A DNA stretch of 64,000 nucleotides, taken from Bugulina stolonifera. Taxonomy: Eukaryota > Bryozoa > Gymnolaemata > Cheilostomatida > Bugulidae. The stretch covers positions 2,501,001 through 2,565,000 of the forward strand of contig OW285188.1 in NCBI GenBank assembly GCA_935421135.1, written 5' to 3'. Position 1 is the first letter of the stretch. The number at the start of each line of letters is the position of its first letter. Below are positions 27,201 through 42,200 of this stretch, piece after piece. The position numbers were made by a program, and so were the translations under genes. Under the pieces are notes generated by a model. The model was not told the DNA's origin. It saw only the letters and a list, made by a program, of their open reading frames with translations, and did not search any database.

Positions 27201-30200
27201 AAATCTGAACAGTGATGCGTGCGGCAGTGTGCGGCCAATCTCTCGAAAGGGTGAGAGGTTGGAAAGTCTTGAGAGGCGTTGGGATCTGATATAGAGTTGG
27301 ATTAGCCAATGATATAACGCATGGACCAGCATCAAACTGCCGATTGAAATATGCACAATCAGCAAGACGCGAGTTGTTCAACAGAAGTATATACAGACAA
27401 CCAGCAAATCAAGTATGCTAACAGATCAAGCAAACAGAAAGGATGATCATGCGATGCTAAAATCAAGGAATGATATTTGCTGCATTCAAGAAGACATAAT
27501 TGTGGAATGCTGCAAAAAAATTAAACCAACTATCTGTTCATGGAAATAAAGATCTCAAACATAAAACAGGAGGCCCTGACTGATGAGACTCATACATGAT
27601 GAATATAGCATTCATCTTTCATATTAGGACTAACTAACAATAACCAACCTTTGGTTGCGCATGCTTCCACACAGGCCTGAGGAGTGTTGGCTTTCAATTG
27701 AGGCTGTAGGAAATAGGATATAGCTCTGTCGCGGGCGTCCTTGTAACAACCGACGTAGTTCAATTTGACTGAAAGACATAATAACAGGAGCCATTACAGG
27801 TGAATGCATGAAATGACATGTCCATTCTCTATTATATGACAATTAGTTTACAACCTTGTGATGAAATGAAGAACGTTCCAGTCTCTACTGATGAACATAT
27901 AATTTATGTAGTTAAAGTTTAAATTAACACAATTTTCAAAGACGTTATACCTTTTCCTGTAGCGTAAACACTATTTCTCCATGATCCACCACAATTTTTT
28001 GTAGAATCTCCTGAACACGTCATTTTACAGTCAGTTTCAGCAGCAATGCCATGTTTACTATACGAGTTACCACAGAAACACTGCTTGGAATACTGAACTC
28101 CTGCATAGGCATAGTCTGAAACGAAGAGATGACAACGCGTTCTTTCAGTAACACAAACGTAATGTTTAGACAAGTTTCATACCACGGGTTCTCAGCGATC
28201 AAAGTTCAAACATCGATGTGTGCGGCACTGTGAGAAAAAACTCTCAACGTTATGAAAGGGTTGAAATACTTGAGAGACTTTGGTAAGTGACTTAGAGTTG
28301 AGATAGCCAATAATAGAATGCAAGGACTTGCGTCAAACTGTTGTTGAAAAGTCGCAATGAACTAAACCAACAATGTGTTCATAGAAACCAAGATCTCAAA
28401 CATAAAATAGGGAGTTGTTTGGCAATGAGATTCGTACACAATCAATATAGCATGGAGCGGTCATATTAGGACCAACTAATAAAAACCAACCTTTGGCTGC
28501 GCATGCTTCCACACAGGCCTGAGGAGTGTTGGCTTTCAACTGAGGCTGTAGTAAATAGGATATAGCTCTAACGCGGGCGTCCTTGTAACAACCGACGTAG
28601 TTCAATTTGACTGAAAGACATAATAACAGGAGTCACTACAGGTAAATGCATGAAACGACGTGTTCATTTCCTGTTGTAGGACAATTAGTTTACAACATTG
28701 TGATGAAATGAAGGAATTTCCAGTTTCTACGGAAGTACATATAATTTATGTGGTTAAAGTTTAAATTTACACAATTTTCAAAGACGTTTTACCTTTTCCT
28801 GTAGCGTAAACACTATTTCTCCATGATCCACCACATTTCTTTGTAGCATCTCCTGAACACGTCATTTTACAGTCAGTTTCAGCAGCAACGCCATGTTTGT
28901 TATACGAGTTACCACAGAAACACTCTTTGGAATACTGAACTCCTGCATAGGCATAGTCTGAAACGAAGAGATGACAACGTGGTCTTTTAGTAACAAAAAC
29001 GTTATGTTAAGACAAGCTTCATACCATGGCTTCTCATCGATCAAAGTTCAAACATCGGTGTGTGCGGCACTGTGAAGAAAAACTCTCAAGGTTATGAAAG
29101 GTTCGAAATACTTGAGAGACTTTGGTAAGTGACTTAGAGTTGAGATAGCCAATAATAGAATGCAAGGACTTGCGTCAAACTGTTGTTGAAAAGTCTCAAT
29201 GAACTAAACCAACCATGTGTTCATAGAAACCAAGATCTCAAACATAAAATAGGAAGTTGTTTGGCAATGCGATTCGTACACAATCGATATAGCATGGAGC
29301 GGTCATATCAGGACTAACTAATAAAAACCAACCTTTGGCTGCGCACGCTTCCACACAAGCCTGAGGCGTGTTGGCTTTCAACTGAGGCTGTAGGAAATAG
29401 GATATAGCTCTGTCGCGGGCGTCCTTGTAACAACCGACGTAATTCAATTTGACTGAAAGACATAATAACAGGAGCCACTACAGGTAAATGCATGAAACGA
29501 CATGTTCATCCTCTATTATGTGACAATGAGTTTACAACATTGTAATGAAATGAAGAAATTTCCAGTTTCTACTGAAGTGCATAAAGATTATGTAGTTAAA
29601 GTTTATATTGAGACCATTTACAAATACATTATACCTTTTCCTGTAGCGTAAACACTATTTCTCCATGATCCACCACATTTCTTTGTAGAATCTCCTGAAC
29701 ACGTCATTTTACAGTCAGTTTCAGCAGCAATGCCATGTTTACTATACGAGTTACCACAGAAACACTGCTTAGAATACTGAACTCCTGCATAGGCATAGTC
29801 TGAAACGAAGAGATGGCAATGTCGTCTCTTAGTAACACTACTGCTATGTCTCAACAAGTTTCAAATCATTTTTTCTACGCCAGAAAAATCTGAACAGTGA
29901 TGCGTGCGGCAGTGTGCGGCCAATCTCTCGAAAGGGTGAAAGGTTGGAAAATCTTGAGAGGCGTTGGGATCTGATATAGAGTTGAATCAGCCAATGATAT
30001 AACGCATGGACCAGCATCAAACTGCCGGTTGAAATATGCACAATCAGCAAGACGCGAGTTGTTCAACAGAAGTATATACAGACAACCAGCAAATCAAGTA
30101 TGCTAACAGATCAAGCAAACAGAAAGGATGATCATGCGATGCTAAAATCAAGGAATGATATTTGCTGCATTCAAGAAGACATAATTGTGGAATGCTGCAA

Positions 30201-33200
30201 AAAAGTTAAACCAACTATCTGTTCATGGAAATAAAGATCTCAAACATAAAACAGGAGGCCCTGACTGATGAGACTCATACATGATGAATATAGCATCCAT
30301 CTTTCATATGAGGACTAACTAACAATAACCAACCTTTGGTTGCGCATGCTTCCACACAGGCCTGAGGAGTGTTGGCTTTCAACTGAGGCTGTAGGAAATA
30401 GGATATAGCTCTGTCGCGGGCGTCCTTGTAACAACCGACGTAGTTCAATTTGACTGAAAGACATAATAACAGGAGCCATTACAGGTGAATGCATGAAATG
30501 ACATGTCCATTCTCTATTATATGACAATTAGTTTACAACCTTGTGATGAAATGAAGGAATTTCCAGTTTCTACAGAAGTACATATAATTTATGTAGTTAA
30601 AGTTTAAATTAACACAATTTTCAAAGACGTTATACCTTTTCCTGTAGCGTAAACACTATTTCTCCATGATCCACCACATTTCTTTGTAGAATCTCCTGAA
30701 CACGTCATTTTACAGTCAGTTTCAGCAGCAATGCCATGTTTACCATACGAGTTACCACAGAAACACTGCTTGGAATACTGAACTCCTGCATAGGCATAGT
30801 CTGAAACGAAGAGATGACAACGCGTTCTTTCAGTAACACAAACGTAATGTTTAGACAAGTTTCATACCACGGGTTCTCAGCGATCAAAGTTCAAACATCG
30901 ATGTGTGCGGCACTGTGAGAAAAAACTCTCAACGTTATGAAAGGGTCGAAATACTTGAGAGACTTTGGTAAGTGACTTAAAGTTGAGATAGCCAATAATA
31001 GAATGCAAGGACTTGCGTCAAACTGTTGTTGAAAAGTCGCAATGAACTAAACCAACCATGTGTTCATAGAAACCAAGATCTCAAACATAAAATAGGAAGT
31101 TGTTTGGCAATGAGATTCGTACAAAATCAATATAGCATGGAGCGGTCATATTAGGACCAACTAATAAAAACCAACCTTTGGCTGCGCATGCTTCCACACA
31201 GGCCTGAGGAGTGTTGGCTTTCAACTGAGGCTGTAGTAAATAGGATATAGCTCTGTCGCGGGCGTCCTTGTAACAACCGACGTAGTTCAATTTGACTGAA
31301 AGACATAATAACAGGAGTCACTACAGGTAAATGCATGAAACGACGTGTTCATTTCCTGTTGTAGGACAATTAGTTTACAACATTGTGATGAAATGAAAGA
31401 ATTTCCAGTTTCTACGGAAGTACATATAATTTATGTAGTTAAAGTTTAAATTAACACAATTTTCAAAGACGTTATACCTTTTCCTGTAGCGAAAACACTA
31501 TTTCTCCATGATCCACCACATTTCTTTGTAGCATCTCCTGAACACGTCATTTTACAGTCAGTTTCAGCAGCAATGCCATGTTTACTATACGAGTTACCAC
31601 AGAAACACTGCTTGGAATACTGAACTCCTGCATAGGCATAGTCTGAAACGAAGAGATGGCAATGTCGTCTTTTAGTAACACTACTGTTATGTCTCAACAA
31701 GTTTCAAATCATTTTTTCTAGCCAGAAAAATTTGAACAGTGATGCGTGCGGCAGTGTGCGGCCAATCTCTCGAAAGGGTGAGAGGTTGGAAAGTCTTGAG
31801 AGGCGTTGGGATCTGATATAGAGTTGGATTAGCCAATGATATAACGCATGGACCAGCATCAAACTGCCGATTGAAATATGCACAATCAGCAAGACGCGAG
31901 TTGTTCAACAGAAGTATATACAGACAACCAGCAAATCAAGTATGCTAACAGATCAAGCAAACAGAAAGGATGATCATGCGATGCTAAAATCAAGGAATGA
32001 TATTTGCTGCATTCAAGAAGACATAATTGTGGAATGCTGCAAAAAAATTAAACCAACTATCTGTTCATGGAAATAAAGATCTCAAACATAAAACAGGAGG
32101 CCCTGACTGATGAGACTCATACATGATGAATATAGCATTCATCTTTCATATTAGGACTAACTAACAATAACCAACCTTTGGTTGCGCATGCTTCCACACA
32201 GGCCTGAGGAGTGTTGGCTTTCAATTGAGGCTGTAGGAAATAGGATATAGCTCTGTCGCGGGCGTCCTTGTAACAACCGACGTAGTTCAATTTGACTGAA
32301 AGACATAATAACAGGAGCCATTACAGGTGAATGCATGAAATGACATGTCCATTCTCTATTATATGACAATTAGTTTACAACCTTGTGATGAAATGAAGAA
32401 CGTTCCAGTCTCTACTGATGAACATATAATTTATGTAGTTAAAGTTTAAATTAACACAATTTTCAAAGACGTTATACCTTTTCCTGTAGCGTAAACACTA
32501 TTTCTCCATGATCCACCACAATTTTTTGTAGAATCTCCTGAACACGTCATTTTACAGTCAGTTTCAGCAGCAATGCCATGTTTACTATACGAGTTACCAC
32601 AGAAACACTGCTTGGAATACTGAACTCCTGCATAGGCATAGTCTGAAACGAAGAGATGACAACGCGTTCTTTCAGTAACACAAACGTAATGTTTAGACAA
32701 GTTTCATACCACGGGTTCTCAGCGATCAAAGTTCAAACATCGATGTGTGCGGCACTGTGAGAAAAAACTCTCAACGTTATGAAAGGGTTGAAATACTTGA
32801 GAGACTTTGGTAAGTGACTTAGAGTTGAGATAGCCAATAATAGAATGCAAGGACTTGCGTCAAACTGTTGTTGAAAAGTCGCAATGAACTAAACCAACAA
32901 TGTGTTCATAGAAACCAAGATCTCAAACATAAAATAGGGAGTTGTTTGGCAATGAGATTCGTACACAATCAATATAGCATGGAGCGGTCATATTAGGACC
33001 AACTAATAAAAACCAACCTTTGGCTGCGCATGCTTCCACACAGGCCTGAGGAGTGTTGGCTTTCAACTGAGGCTGTAGTAAATAGGATATAGCTCTAACG
33101 CGGGCGTCCTTGTAACAACCGACGTAGTTCAATTTGACTGAAAGACATAATAACAGGAGTCACTACAGGTAAATGCATGAAACGACGTGTTCATTTCCTG

Positions 33201-36200
33201 TTGTAGGACAATTAGTTTACAACATTGTGATGAAATGAAGGAATTTCCAGTTTCTACGGAAGTACATATAATTTATGTGGTTAAAGTTTAAATTTACACA
33301 ATTTTCAAAGACGTTTTACCTTTTCCTGTAGCGTAAACACTATTTCTCCATGATCCACCACATTTCTTTGTAGCATCTCCTGAACACGTCATTTTACAGT
33401 CAGTTTCAGCAGCAACGCCATGTTTGTTATACGAGTTACCACAGAAACACTCTTTGGAATACTGAACTCCTGCATAGGCATAGTCTGAAACGAAGAGATG
33501 ACAACGTGGTCTTTTAGTAACAAAAACGTTATGTTAAGACAAGCTTCATACCATGGCTTCTCATCGATCAAAGTTCAAACATCGGTGTGTGCGGCACTGT
33601 GAAGAAAAACTCTCAAGGTTATGAAAGGTTCGAAATACTTGAGAGACTTTGGTAAGTGACTTAGAGTTGAGATAGCCAATAATAGAATGCAAGGACTTGC
33701 GTCAAACTGTTGTTGAAAAGTCTCAATGAACTAAACCAACCATGTGTTCATAGAAACCAAGATCTCAAACATAAAATAGGAAGTTGTTTGGCAATGCGAT
33801 TCGTACACAATCGATATAGCATGGAGCGGTCATATCAGGACTAACTAATAAAAACCAACCTTTGGCTGCGCACGCTTCCACACAAGCCTGAGGCGTGTTG
33901 GCTTTCAACTGAGGCTGTAGGAAATAGGATATAGCTCTGTCGCGGGCGTCCTTGTAACAACCGACGTAATTCAATTTGACTGAAAGACATAATAACAGGA
34001 GCCACTACAGGTAAATGCATGAAACGACATGTTCATCCTCTATTATGTGACAATGAGTTTACAACATTGTAATGAAATGAAGAAATTTCCAGTTTCTACT
34101 GAAGTGCATAAAGATTATGTAGTTAAAGTTTATATTGAGACCATTTACAAATACATTATACCTTTTCCTGTAGCGTAAACACTATTTCTCCATGATCCAC
34201 CACATTTCTTTGTAGAATCTCCTGAACACGTCATTTTACAGTCAGTTTCAGCAGCAATGCCATGTTTACTATACGAGTTACCACAGAAACACTGCTTAGA
34301 ATACTGAACTCCTGCATAGGCATAGTCTGAAACGAAGAGATGGCAATGTCGTCTCTTAGTAACACTACTGCTATGTCTCAACAAGTTTCAAATCATTTTT
34401 TCTACGCCAGAAAAATCTGAACAGTGATGCGTGCGGCAGTGTGCGGCCAATCTCTCGAAAGGGTGAAAGGTTGGAAAATCTTGAGAGGCGTTGGGATCTG
34501 ATATAGAGTTGAATCAGCCAATGATATAACGCATGGACCAGCATCAAACTGCCGGTTGAAATATGCACAATCAGCAAGACGCGAGTTGTTCAACAGAAGT
34601 ATATACAGACAACCAGCAAATCAAGTATGCTAACAGATCAAGCAAACAGAAAGGATGATCATGCGATGCTAAAATCAAGGAATGATATTTGCTGCATTCA
34701 AGAAGACATAATTGTGGAATGCTGCAAAAAAGTTAAACCAACTATCTGTTCATGGAAATAAAGATCTCAAACATAAAACAGGAGGCCCTGACTGATGAGA
34801 CTCATACATGATGAATATAGCATCCATCTTTCATATGAGGACTAACTAACAATAACCAACCTTTGGTTGCGCATGCTTCCACACAGGCCTGAGGAGTGTT
34901 GGCTTTCAACTGAGGCTGTAGGAAATAGGATATAGCTCTGTCGCGGGCGTCCTTGTAACAACCGACGTAGTTCAATTTGACTGAAAGACATAATAACAGG
35001 AGCCATTACAGGTGAATGCATGAAATGACATGTCCATTCTCTATTATATGACAATTAGTTTACAACCTTGTGATGAAATGAAGGAATTTCCAGTTTCTAC
35101 AGAAGTACATATAATTTATGTAGTTAAAGTTTAAATTAACACAATTTTCAAAGACGTTATACCTTTTCCTGTAGCGTAAACACTATTTCTCCATGATCCA
35201 CCACATTTCTTTGTAGAATCTCCTGAACACGTCATTTTACAGTCAGTTTCAGCAGCAATGCCATGTTTACCATACGAGTTACCACAGAAACACTGCTTGG
35301 AATACTGAACTCCTGCATAGGCATAGTCTGAAACGAAGAGATGACAACGCGTTCTTTCAGTAACACAAACGTAATGTTTAGACAAGTTTCATACCACGGG
35401 TTCTCAGCGATCAAAGTTCAAACATCGATGTGTGCGGCACTGTGAGAAAAAACTCTCAACGTTATGAAAGGGTCGAAATACTTGAGAGACTTTGGTAAGT
35501 GACTTAGAGTTGAGATAGCCAATAATAGAATGCAAGGACTTGCGTCAAACTGTTGTTGAAAAGTCGCAATGAACTAAACCAACAATGTGTTCATAGAAAC
35601 CAAGATCTCAAACATAAAATAGGGAGTTGTTTGGCAATGAGATTCGTACACAATCGAGATAGCATGGAGCGGTCATATTAGGACCAACTAATAAAAACCA
35701 ACCTTTGGCTGCGCATGCTTCCACACAGGCCTGAGGAGTGTTGGCTTTCAACTGAGGCTGTAGTAAATAGGATATAGCTCTAACGCGGGCGTCCTTGTAA
35801 CAACCGACGTAGTTCAATTTGACTGAAAGACATAATAACAGGAGTCACTACAGGTAAATGCATGAAACGACGTGTTCATTTCCTGTTGTAGGACAATTAG
35901 TTTACAACATTGTGATGAAATGAAGGAATTTCCAGTTTCTACGGAAGTACATATAATTTATGTGGTTAAAGTTTAAATTTACACAATTTTCAAAGACGTT
36001 TTACCTTTTCCTGTAGCGTAAACACTATTTCTCCATGATCCACCACATTTCTTTGTAGCATCTCCTGAACACGTCATTTTACAGTCAGTTTCAGCAGCAA
36101 CGCCATGTTTGTTATACGAGTTACCACAGAAACACTCTTTGGAATACTGAACTCCTGCATAGGCATAGTCTGAAACGAAGAGATGACAACGTGGTCTTTT

Positions 36201-39200
36201 AGTAACAAAAACGTTATGTTAAGACAAGCTTCATACCATGGCTTCTCATCGATCAAAGTTCAAACATCGGTGTGTGCGGCACTGTGAAGAAAAACTCTCA
36301 AGGTTATGAAAGGTTCGAAATACTTGAGAGACTTTGGTAAGTGACTTAGAGTTGAGATAGCCAATAATAGAATGCAAGGACTTGCGTCAAACTGTTGTTG
36401 AAAAGTCTCAATGAACTAAACCAACCATGTGTTCATAGAAACCAAGATCTCAAACATAAAATAGGAAGTTGTTTGGCAATGCGATTCGTACACAATCGAT
36501 ATAGCATGGAGCGGTCATATCAGGACTAACTAATAAAAACCAACCTTTGGCTGCGCACGCTTCCACACAAGCCTGAGGCGTGTTGGCTTTCAACTGAGGC
36601 TGTAGGAAATAGGATATAGCTCTGTCGCGGGCGTCCTTGTAACAACCGACGTAATTCAATTTGACTGAAAGACATAATAACAGGAGCCACTACAGGTAAA
36701 TGCATGAAACGACATGTTCATCCTCTATTATGTGACAATGAGTTTACAACATTGTGATGAAATGAAGAAATTTCCAGTTTCTACTGAAGTGCATAAAGAT
36801 TATGTAGTTAAAGTTTATATTGACACCATTTACAAATACATTATACCTTTTCCTGTAGCGTAAACACTATTTCTCCATGATCCACCACATTTCTTTGTAG
36901 AATCTCCTGAACACGTCATTTTACAGTCAGTTTCAGCAGCAATGCCATGTTTACTATACGAGTTACCACAGAAACACTGCTTGGAATACTGAACTCCTGC
37001 ATAGGCATAGTCTGAAACGAAGAGATGGCAATGTCGTCTTTTAGTAACACTACTGCTATGTCTCAACAAGTTTCAAATCATTTTTTCTACGCCAGAAAAA
37101 TCTGAACAGTGATGCGTGCGGCAGTGTGCGGCCAATCTCTCGAAAGGGTGAGAGGTTGGAAAGTCTTGAGAGGCGTTGGGATCTGATATAGAGTTGAATC
37201 AGCCAATGATATAACGCATGGACCAGCATCAAACTGCCGGTTGAAATATGCACAATCAGCAAGACGCGAGTTGTTCAACAGAAGTATATACAGACAACCA
37301 GCAAATCAAGTATGCTAACAGATCAAGCAAACAGAAAGGATGATCATGCGATGCTAAAATCAAGGAATGATATTTGCTGCATTCAAGAAGACATAATTGT
37401 GGAATGCTGCAAAAAAGTTAAACCAACTATCTGTTCATGGAAATAAAGATCTCAAACATAAAACAGGAGGCCCTGACTAATGAGACTCATACATGATGAA
37501 TATAGCATCCATCTTTCATATGAGGACTAACTAACAATAACCAACCTTTGGTTGCGCATGCTTCCACACAGGCCTGAGGAGTGTTGGCTTTCAACTGAGG
37601 CTGTAGGAAATAGGATATAGCTCTGTCGCGGGCGTCCTTGTAACAACCGACGTAGTTCAATTTGACTGAAAGACATAATAACAGGAGCCATTACAGGTGA
37701 ATGCATGAAATGACATGTCCATTCTCTATTATATGACAATTAGTTTACAACCTTGTGATGAAATGAAGGAATTTCCAGTTTCTACAGAAGTACATATAAT
37801 TTATGTAGTTAAAGTTTAAATTAACACAATTTTCAAAGACGTTATACCTTTTCCTGTAGCGTAAACACTATTTCTCCATGATCCACCACATTTCTTTGTA
37901 GAATCTCCTGAACACGTCATTTTACAGTCAGTTTCAGCAGCAATGCCATGTTTACTATACGAGTTACCACAGAAACACTGCTTGGAATACTGAACTCCTG
38001 CATAGGCATAGTCTGAAACGAAGAGATGACAACGCGTTCTTTCAGTAACACAAACGTAATGTTTAGACAAGTTTCATACCACGGGTTCTCAGCGATCAAA
38101 GTTCAAACATCGATGTGTGCGGCACTGTGAGAAAAAACTCTCAACGTTATGAAAGAGTCGAAATACTTGAGAGACTTTGGTAAGTGACTTAGAGTTGAGA
38201 TAGCCAATAATAGAATGAAAGGACTTGCGTCAAACTGTTGTTGAAAAGTCGCAATGAACTAAACCAACAATGTGTTCATAGAAACCAAGATCTCAAACAT
38301 AAAATAGGGAGTTGTTTGGCAATGAGATTCGTACACAATCGAGACAGCATGGAGCGGTCATATTAGGACCAACTAATAAAAACCAACCTTTGGCTGCGCA
38401 TGCTTCCACACAGGCCTGAGGAGTGTTGGCTTTCAACTGAGGCTGTAGTAAATAGGATATAGCTCTAACGCGGGCGTCCTTGTAACAACCGACGTAGTTC
38501 AATTTGACTGAAAGACATAATAACAGGAGTCACTACAGGTAAATGCATGAAACGACGTGTTCATTTCCTGTTGTAGGACAATTAGTTTACAACATTGTGA
38601 TGAAATGAAGGAATTTCCAGTTTCTACGGAAGTACATATAATTTATGTGGTTAAAGTTTAAATTTACACAATTTTCAAAGACGTTATACCTTTTCCTGTA
38701 GCGTAAACATTATTTCTCCATGATCCACCACATTTCTTTGTAGCATCTCCTGAACACGTCATTTTACAGTCAGTTTCAGCAGCAACGCCATGTTTGTTAT
38801 ACGAGTTACCACAGAAACACTCTTTGGAATACTGAACTCCTGCATAGGCATAGTCTGAAACGAAGAGATGACAACGTGGTCTTTTAGTAACAAAAACGTT
38901 ATGTTAAGACAAGCTTCATACCATGGGTTCTCATCGATCAAAGTTCAAACATCGGTGCGTGCGGCACTGTGAGGAAAAACTCTCAAGGTTATGAAAGGTT
39001 CGAAATACTTGAGAGACTTTGGTAAGTGACTTAGAGTTGAGATAGCCAATAATAGAATGCAAGGACTTGCGTCAAACTGTTGTTGAAAAGTCTCAATGAA
39101 CTAAACCAACCATGTGTTCATAGAAACCAAGATCTCAAACATAAAATAGGAAGTTGTTTGGCAATGCGATTCGTACACAATCGATATAGCATGGAGCGGT

Positions 39201-42200
39201 CATATCAGGACTAACTAATAAAAACCAACCTTTGGCTGCGCATGCTTCCACACAGGCCTGAGGAGTGTTGGCTTTCAACTGAGGCTGTAGTAAATAGGAT
39301 ATAGCTCTGTCGCGGGCGTCCTTGTAACAACCGACGTAATTCAATTTGACTGAAAGACATAATAACAGGAGCCACTACAGGTAAATGCATGAAACGACAT
39401 GTTCATCCTCTATTATGTGACAATGAGTTTACAACATTGTGATGAAATGAAGAAATTTCCAGTTTCTACTGAAGTACATATAGATTATGTAGTTAAAGTT
39501 TATATTGACACCATTTACAAATACATTATACCTTTTCCTGTAGCGTAAACACTATTTCTCCATGATCCACCACATTTCTTTGTAGAATCTCCTGAACACG
39601 TCATTTTACAGTCAGTTTCAGCAGCAATGCCATGTTTACTATACGAGTTACCACAGAAACACTGCTTGGAATACTGAGCTCCTGCATAGGCATAGTCTGA
39701 AACGAAGAGATGGCAATGTCGTCTTTTAGTAACACTACTGCTATGTCTCAACAAGTTTCAAATCATTTTTTCTACGCCAGAAAAATCTGAACAGTGATGC
39801 GTGCGGCAGTGTGCGGCCAATCTCTCGAAAGGGTGAGAGGTTGGAAAGTCTTGAGAGGCGTTGGGATCTGATATAGAGTTGAATTAGCCAATGATATAAC
39901 GCATGGACCAGCATCAAACTGCCGATTGAAATATGCACAATCAGCAAGACGCGAGTTGTTCAACAGAAGTATATACAGACAACCAGCAAATCAAGTATGC
40001 TAACAGATCAAGCAAACAGAAAGGATGATCATGCGATGCTAAAATCAAGGAATGATATTTGCTGCATTCAAGAAGACATAATTGTGGAATGCTGCAAAAA
40101 AATTAAACCAACTATCTGTTCATGGAAATAAAGATCTCAAACATAAAACAGGAGGCCCTGACTAATGAGACTCATACATGATGAATACAGCATCCATCTT
40201 TCATATGAGGACTAACTAACAATAACCAACCTTTGGTTGCGCATGCTTCCACACAGGCCTGTGGAGTGTTGGCTTTCAACTGAGGCTGTAGGAAATAGGA
40301 TATAGCTCTGTCGCGGGCGTCCTTGTAACAACCGACGTAGTTCAATTTGACTGAAAGACATAATAACAGGAGCCATTACAGGTGAATGCATGAAATGACA
40401 TGTCCATTCTCTATTATATGACAATTAGTTTACAACCTTGTGATGAAATGAAGGAATTTCCAGTTTCTACGGAAGTACATATAATTTATGTAGTTAAAGT
40501 TTAAATTAACACAATTTTCAAAGACGTTATACCTTTTCCTGTAGCGTAAACACTATTTCTCCATGATCCACCACATTTCTTTGTAGAATCTCCTGAACAC
40601 GTCATTTTACAGTCAGTTTCAGCAGCAATGCCATGTTTACTATACGAGTTACCACAGAAACACTGCTTGGAATACTGAACTCCTGCATAGGCATAGTCTG
40701 AAACGAAGAGATGACAACGCGTTCTTTCAGTAACACAAACGTAATGTTTAGACAAGTTTCATACCACGGGTTCTCAGCGATCAAAGTTCAAACATCGATG
40801 TGTGCGGCACTGTGAGAAAAAACTCTCAACGTTATGAAAGGGTCGAAATACTTGAGAGACTTTGGTAAGTGACTTAGAGTTGAGATAGCCAATAATAGAA
40901 TGCAAGGACTTGCGTCAAACTGTTGTTGAAAAGTCTCAATGAACTAAACCAACCATGTGTTCATAGAAACCAAGATCTCAAACATAAAATAGGAAGTTGT
41001 TTGGCAATGCGATTCGTACACAATCGATATAGCATGGAGCGGTCATATCAGGACTAACTAATAAAAACCAACCTTTGGCTGCGCACGCTTCCACACAAGC
41101 CTGAGGCGTGTTGGCTTTCAACTGAGGCTGTAGGAAATAGGATATAGCTCTGTCGCGGGCGTCCTTGTAACAACCGACGTAATTCAATTTGACTGAAAGA
41201 CATAATAACAGGAGCCACTACAGGTAAATGCATGAAACGACATGTTCATCCTCTATTATGTGACAATGAGTTTACAACATTGTGATGAAATGAAGAAATT
41301 TCCAGTTTCTACTGAAGTGCATAAAGATTATGTAGTTAAAGTTTATATTGACACCATTTACAAATACATTATACCTTTTCCTGTAGCGTAAACACTATTT
41401 CTCCATGATCCACCACATTTCTTTGTAGAATCTCCTGAACACGTCATTTTACAGTCAGTTTCAGCAGCAATGCCATGTTTACTATACGAGTTACCACAGA
41501 AACACTGCTTGGAATACTGAACTCCTGCATAGGCATAGTCTGAAACGAAGAGATGGCAATGTCGTCTTTTAGTAACACTACTGCTATGTCTCAACAAGTT
41601 TCAAATCATTTTTTCTACGCCAGAAAAATCTGAACAGTGATGCGTGCGGCAGTGTGCGGCCAATCTCTCGAAAGGGTGAGAGGTTGGAAAGTCTTGAGAG
41701 GCGTTGGGATCTGATATAGAGTTGAATCAGCCAATGATATAACGCATGGACCAGCATCAAACTGCCGGTTGAAATATGCACAATCAGCAAGACGCGAGTT
41801 GTTCAACAGAAGTATATACAGACAACCAGCAAATCAAGTATGCTAACAGATCAAGCAAACAGAAAGGATGATCATGCGATGCTAAAATCAAGGAATGATA
41901 TTTGCTGCATTCAAGAAGACATAATTGTGGAATGCTGCAAAAAAGTTAAACCAACTATCTGTTCATGGAAATAAAGATCTCAAACATAAAACAGGAGGCC
42001 CTGACTAATGAGACTCATACATGATGAATATAGCATCCATCTTTCATATGAGGACTAACTAACAATAACCAACCTTTGGTTGCGCATGCTTCCACACAGG
42101 CCTGAGGAGTGTTGGCTTTCAACTGAGGCTGTAGGAAATAGGATATAGCTCTGTCGCGGGCGTCCTTGTAACAACCGACGTAGTTCAATTTGACTGAAAG

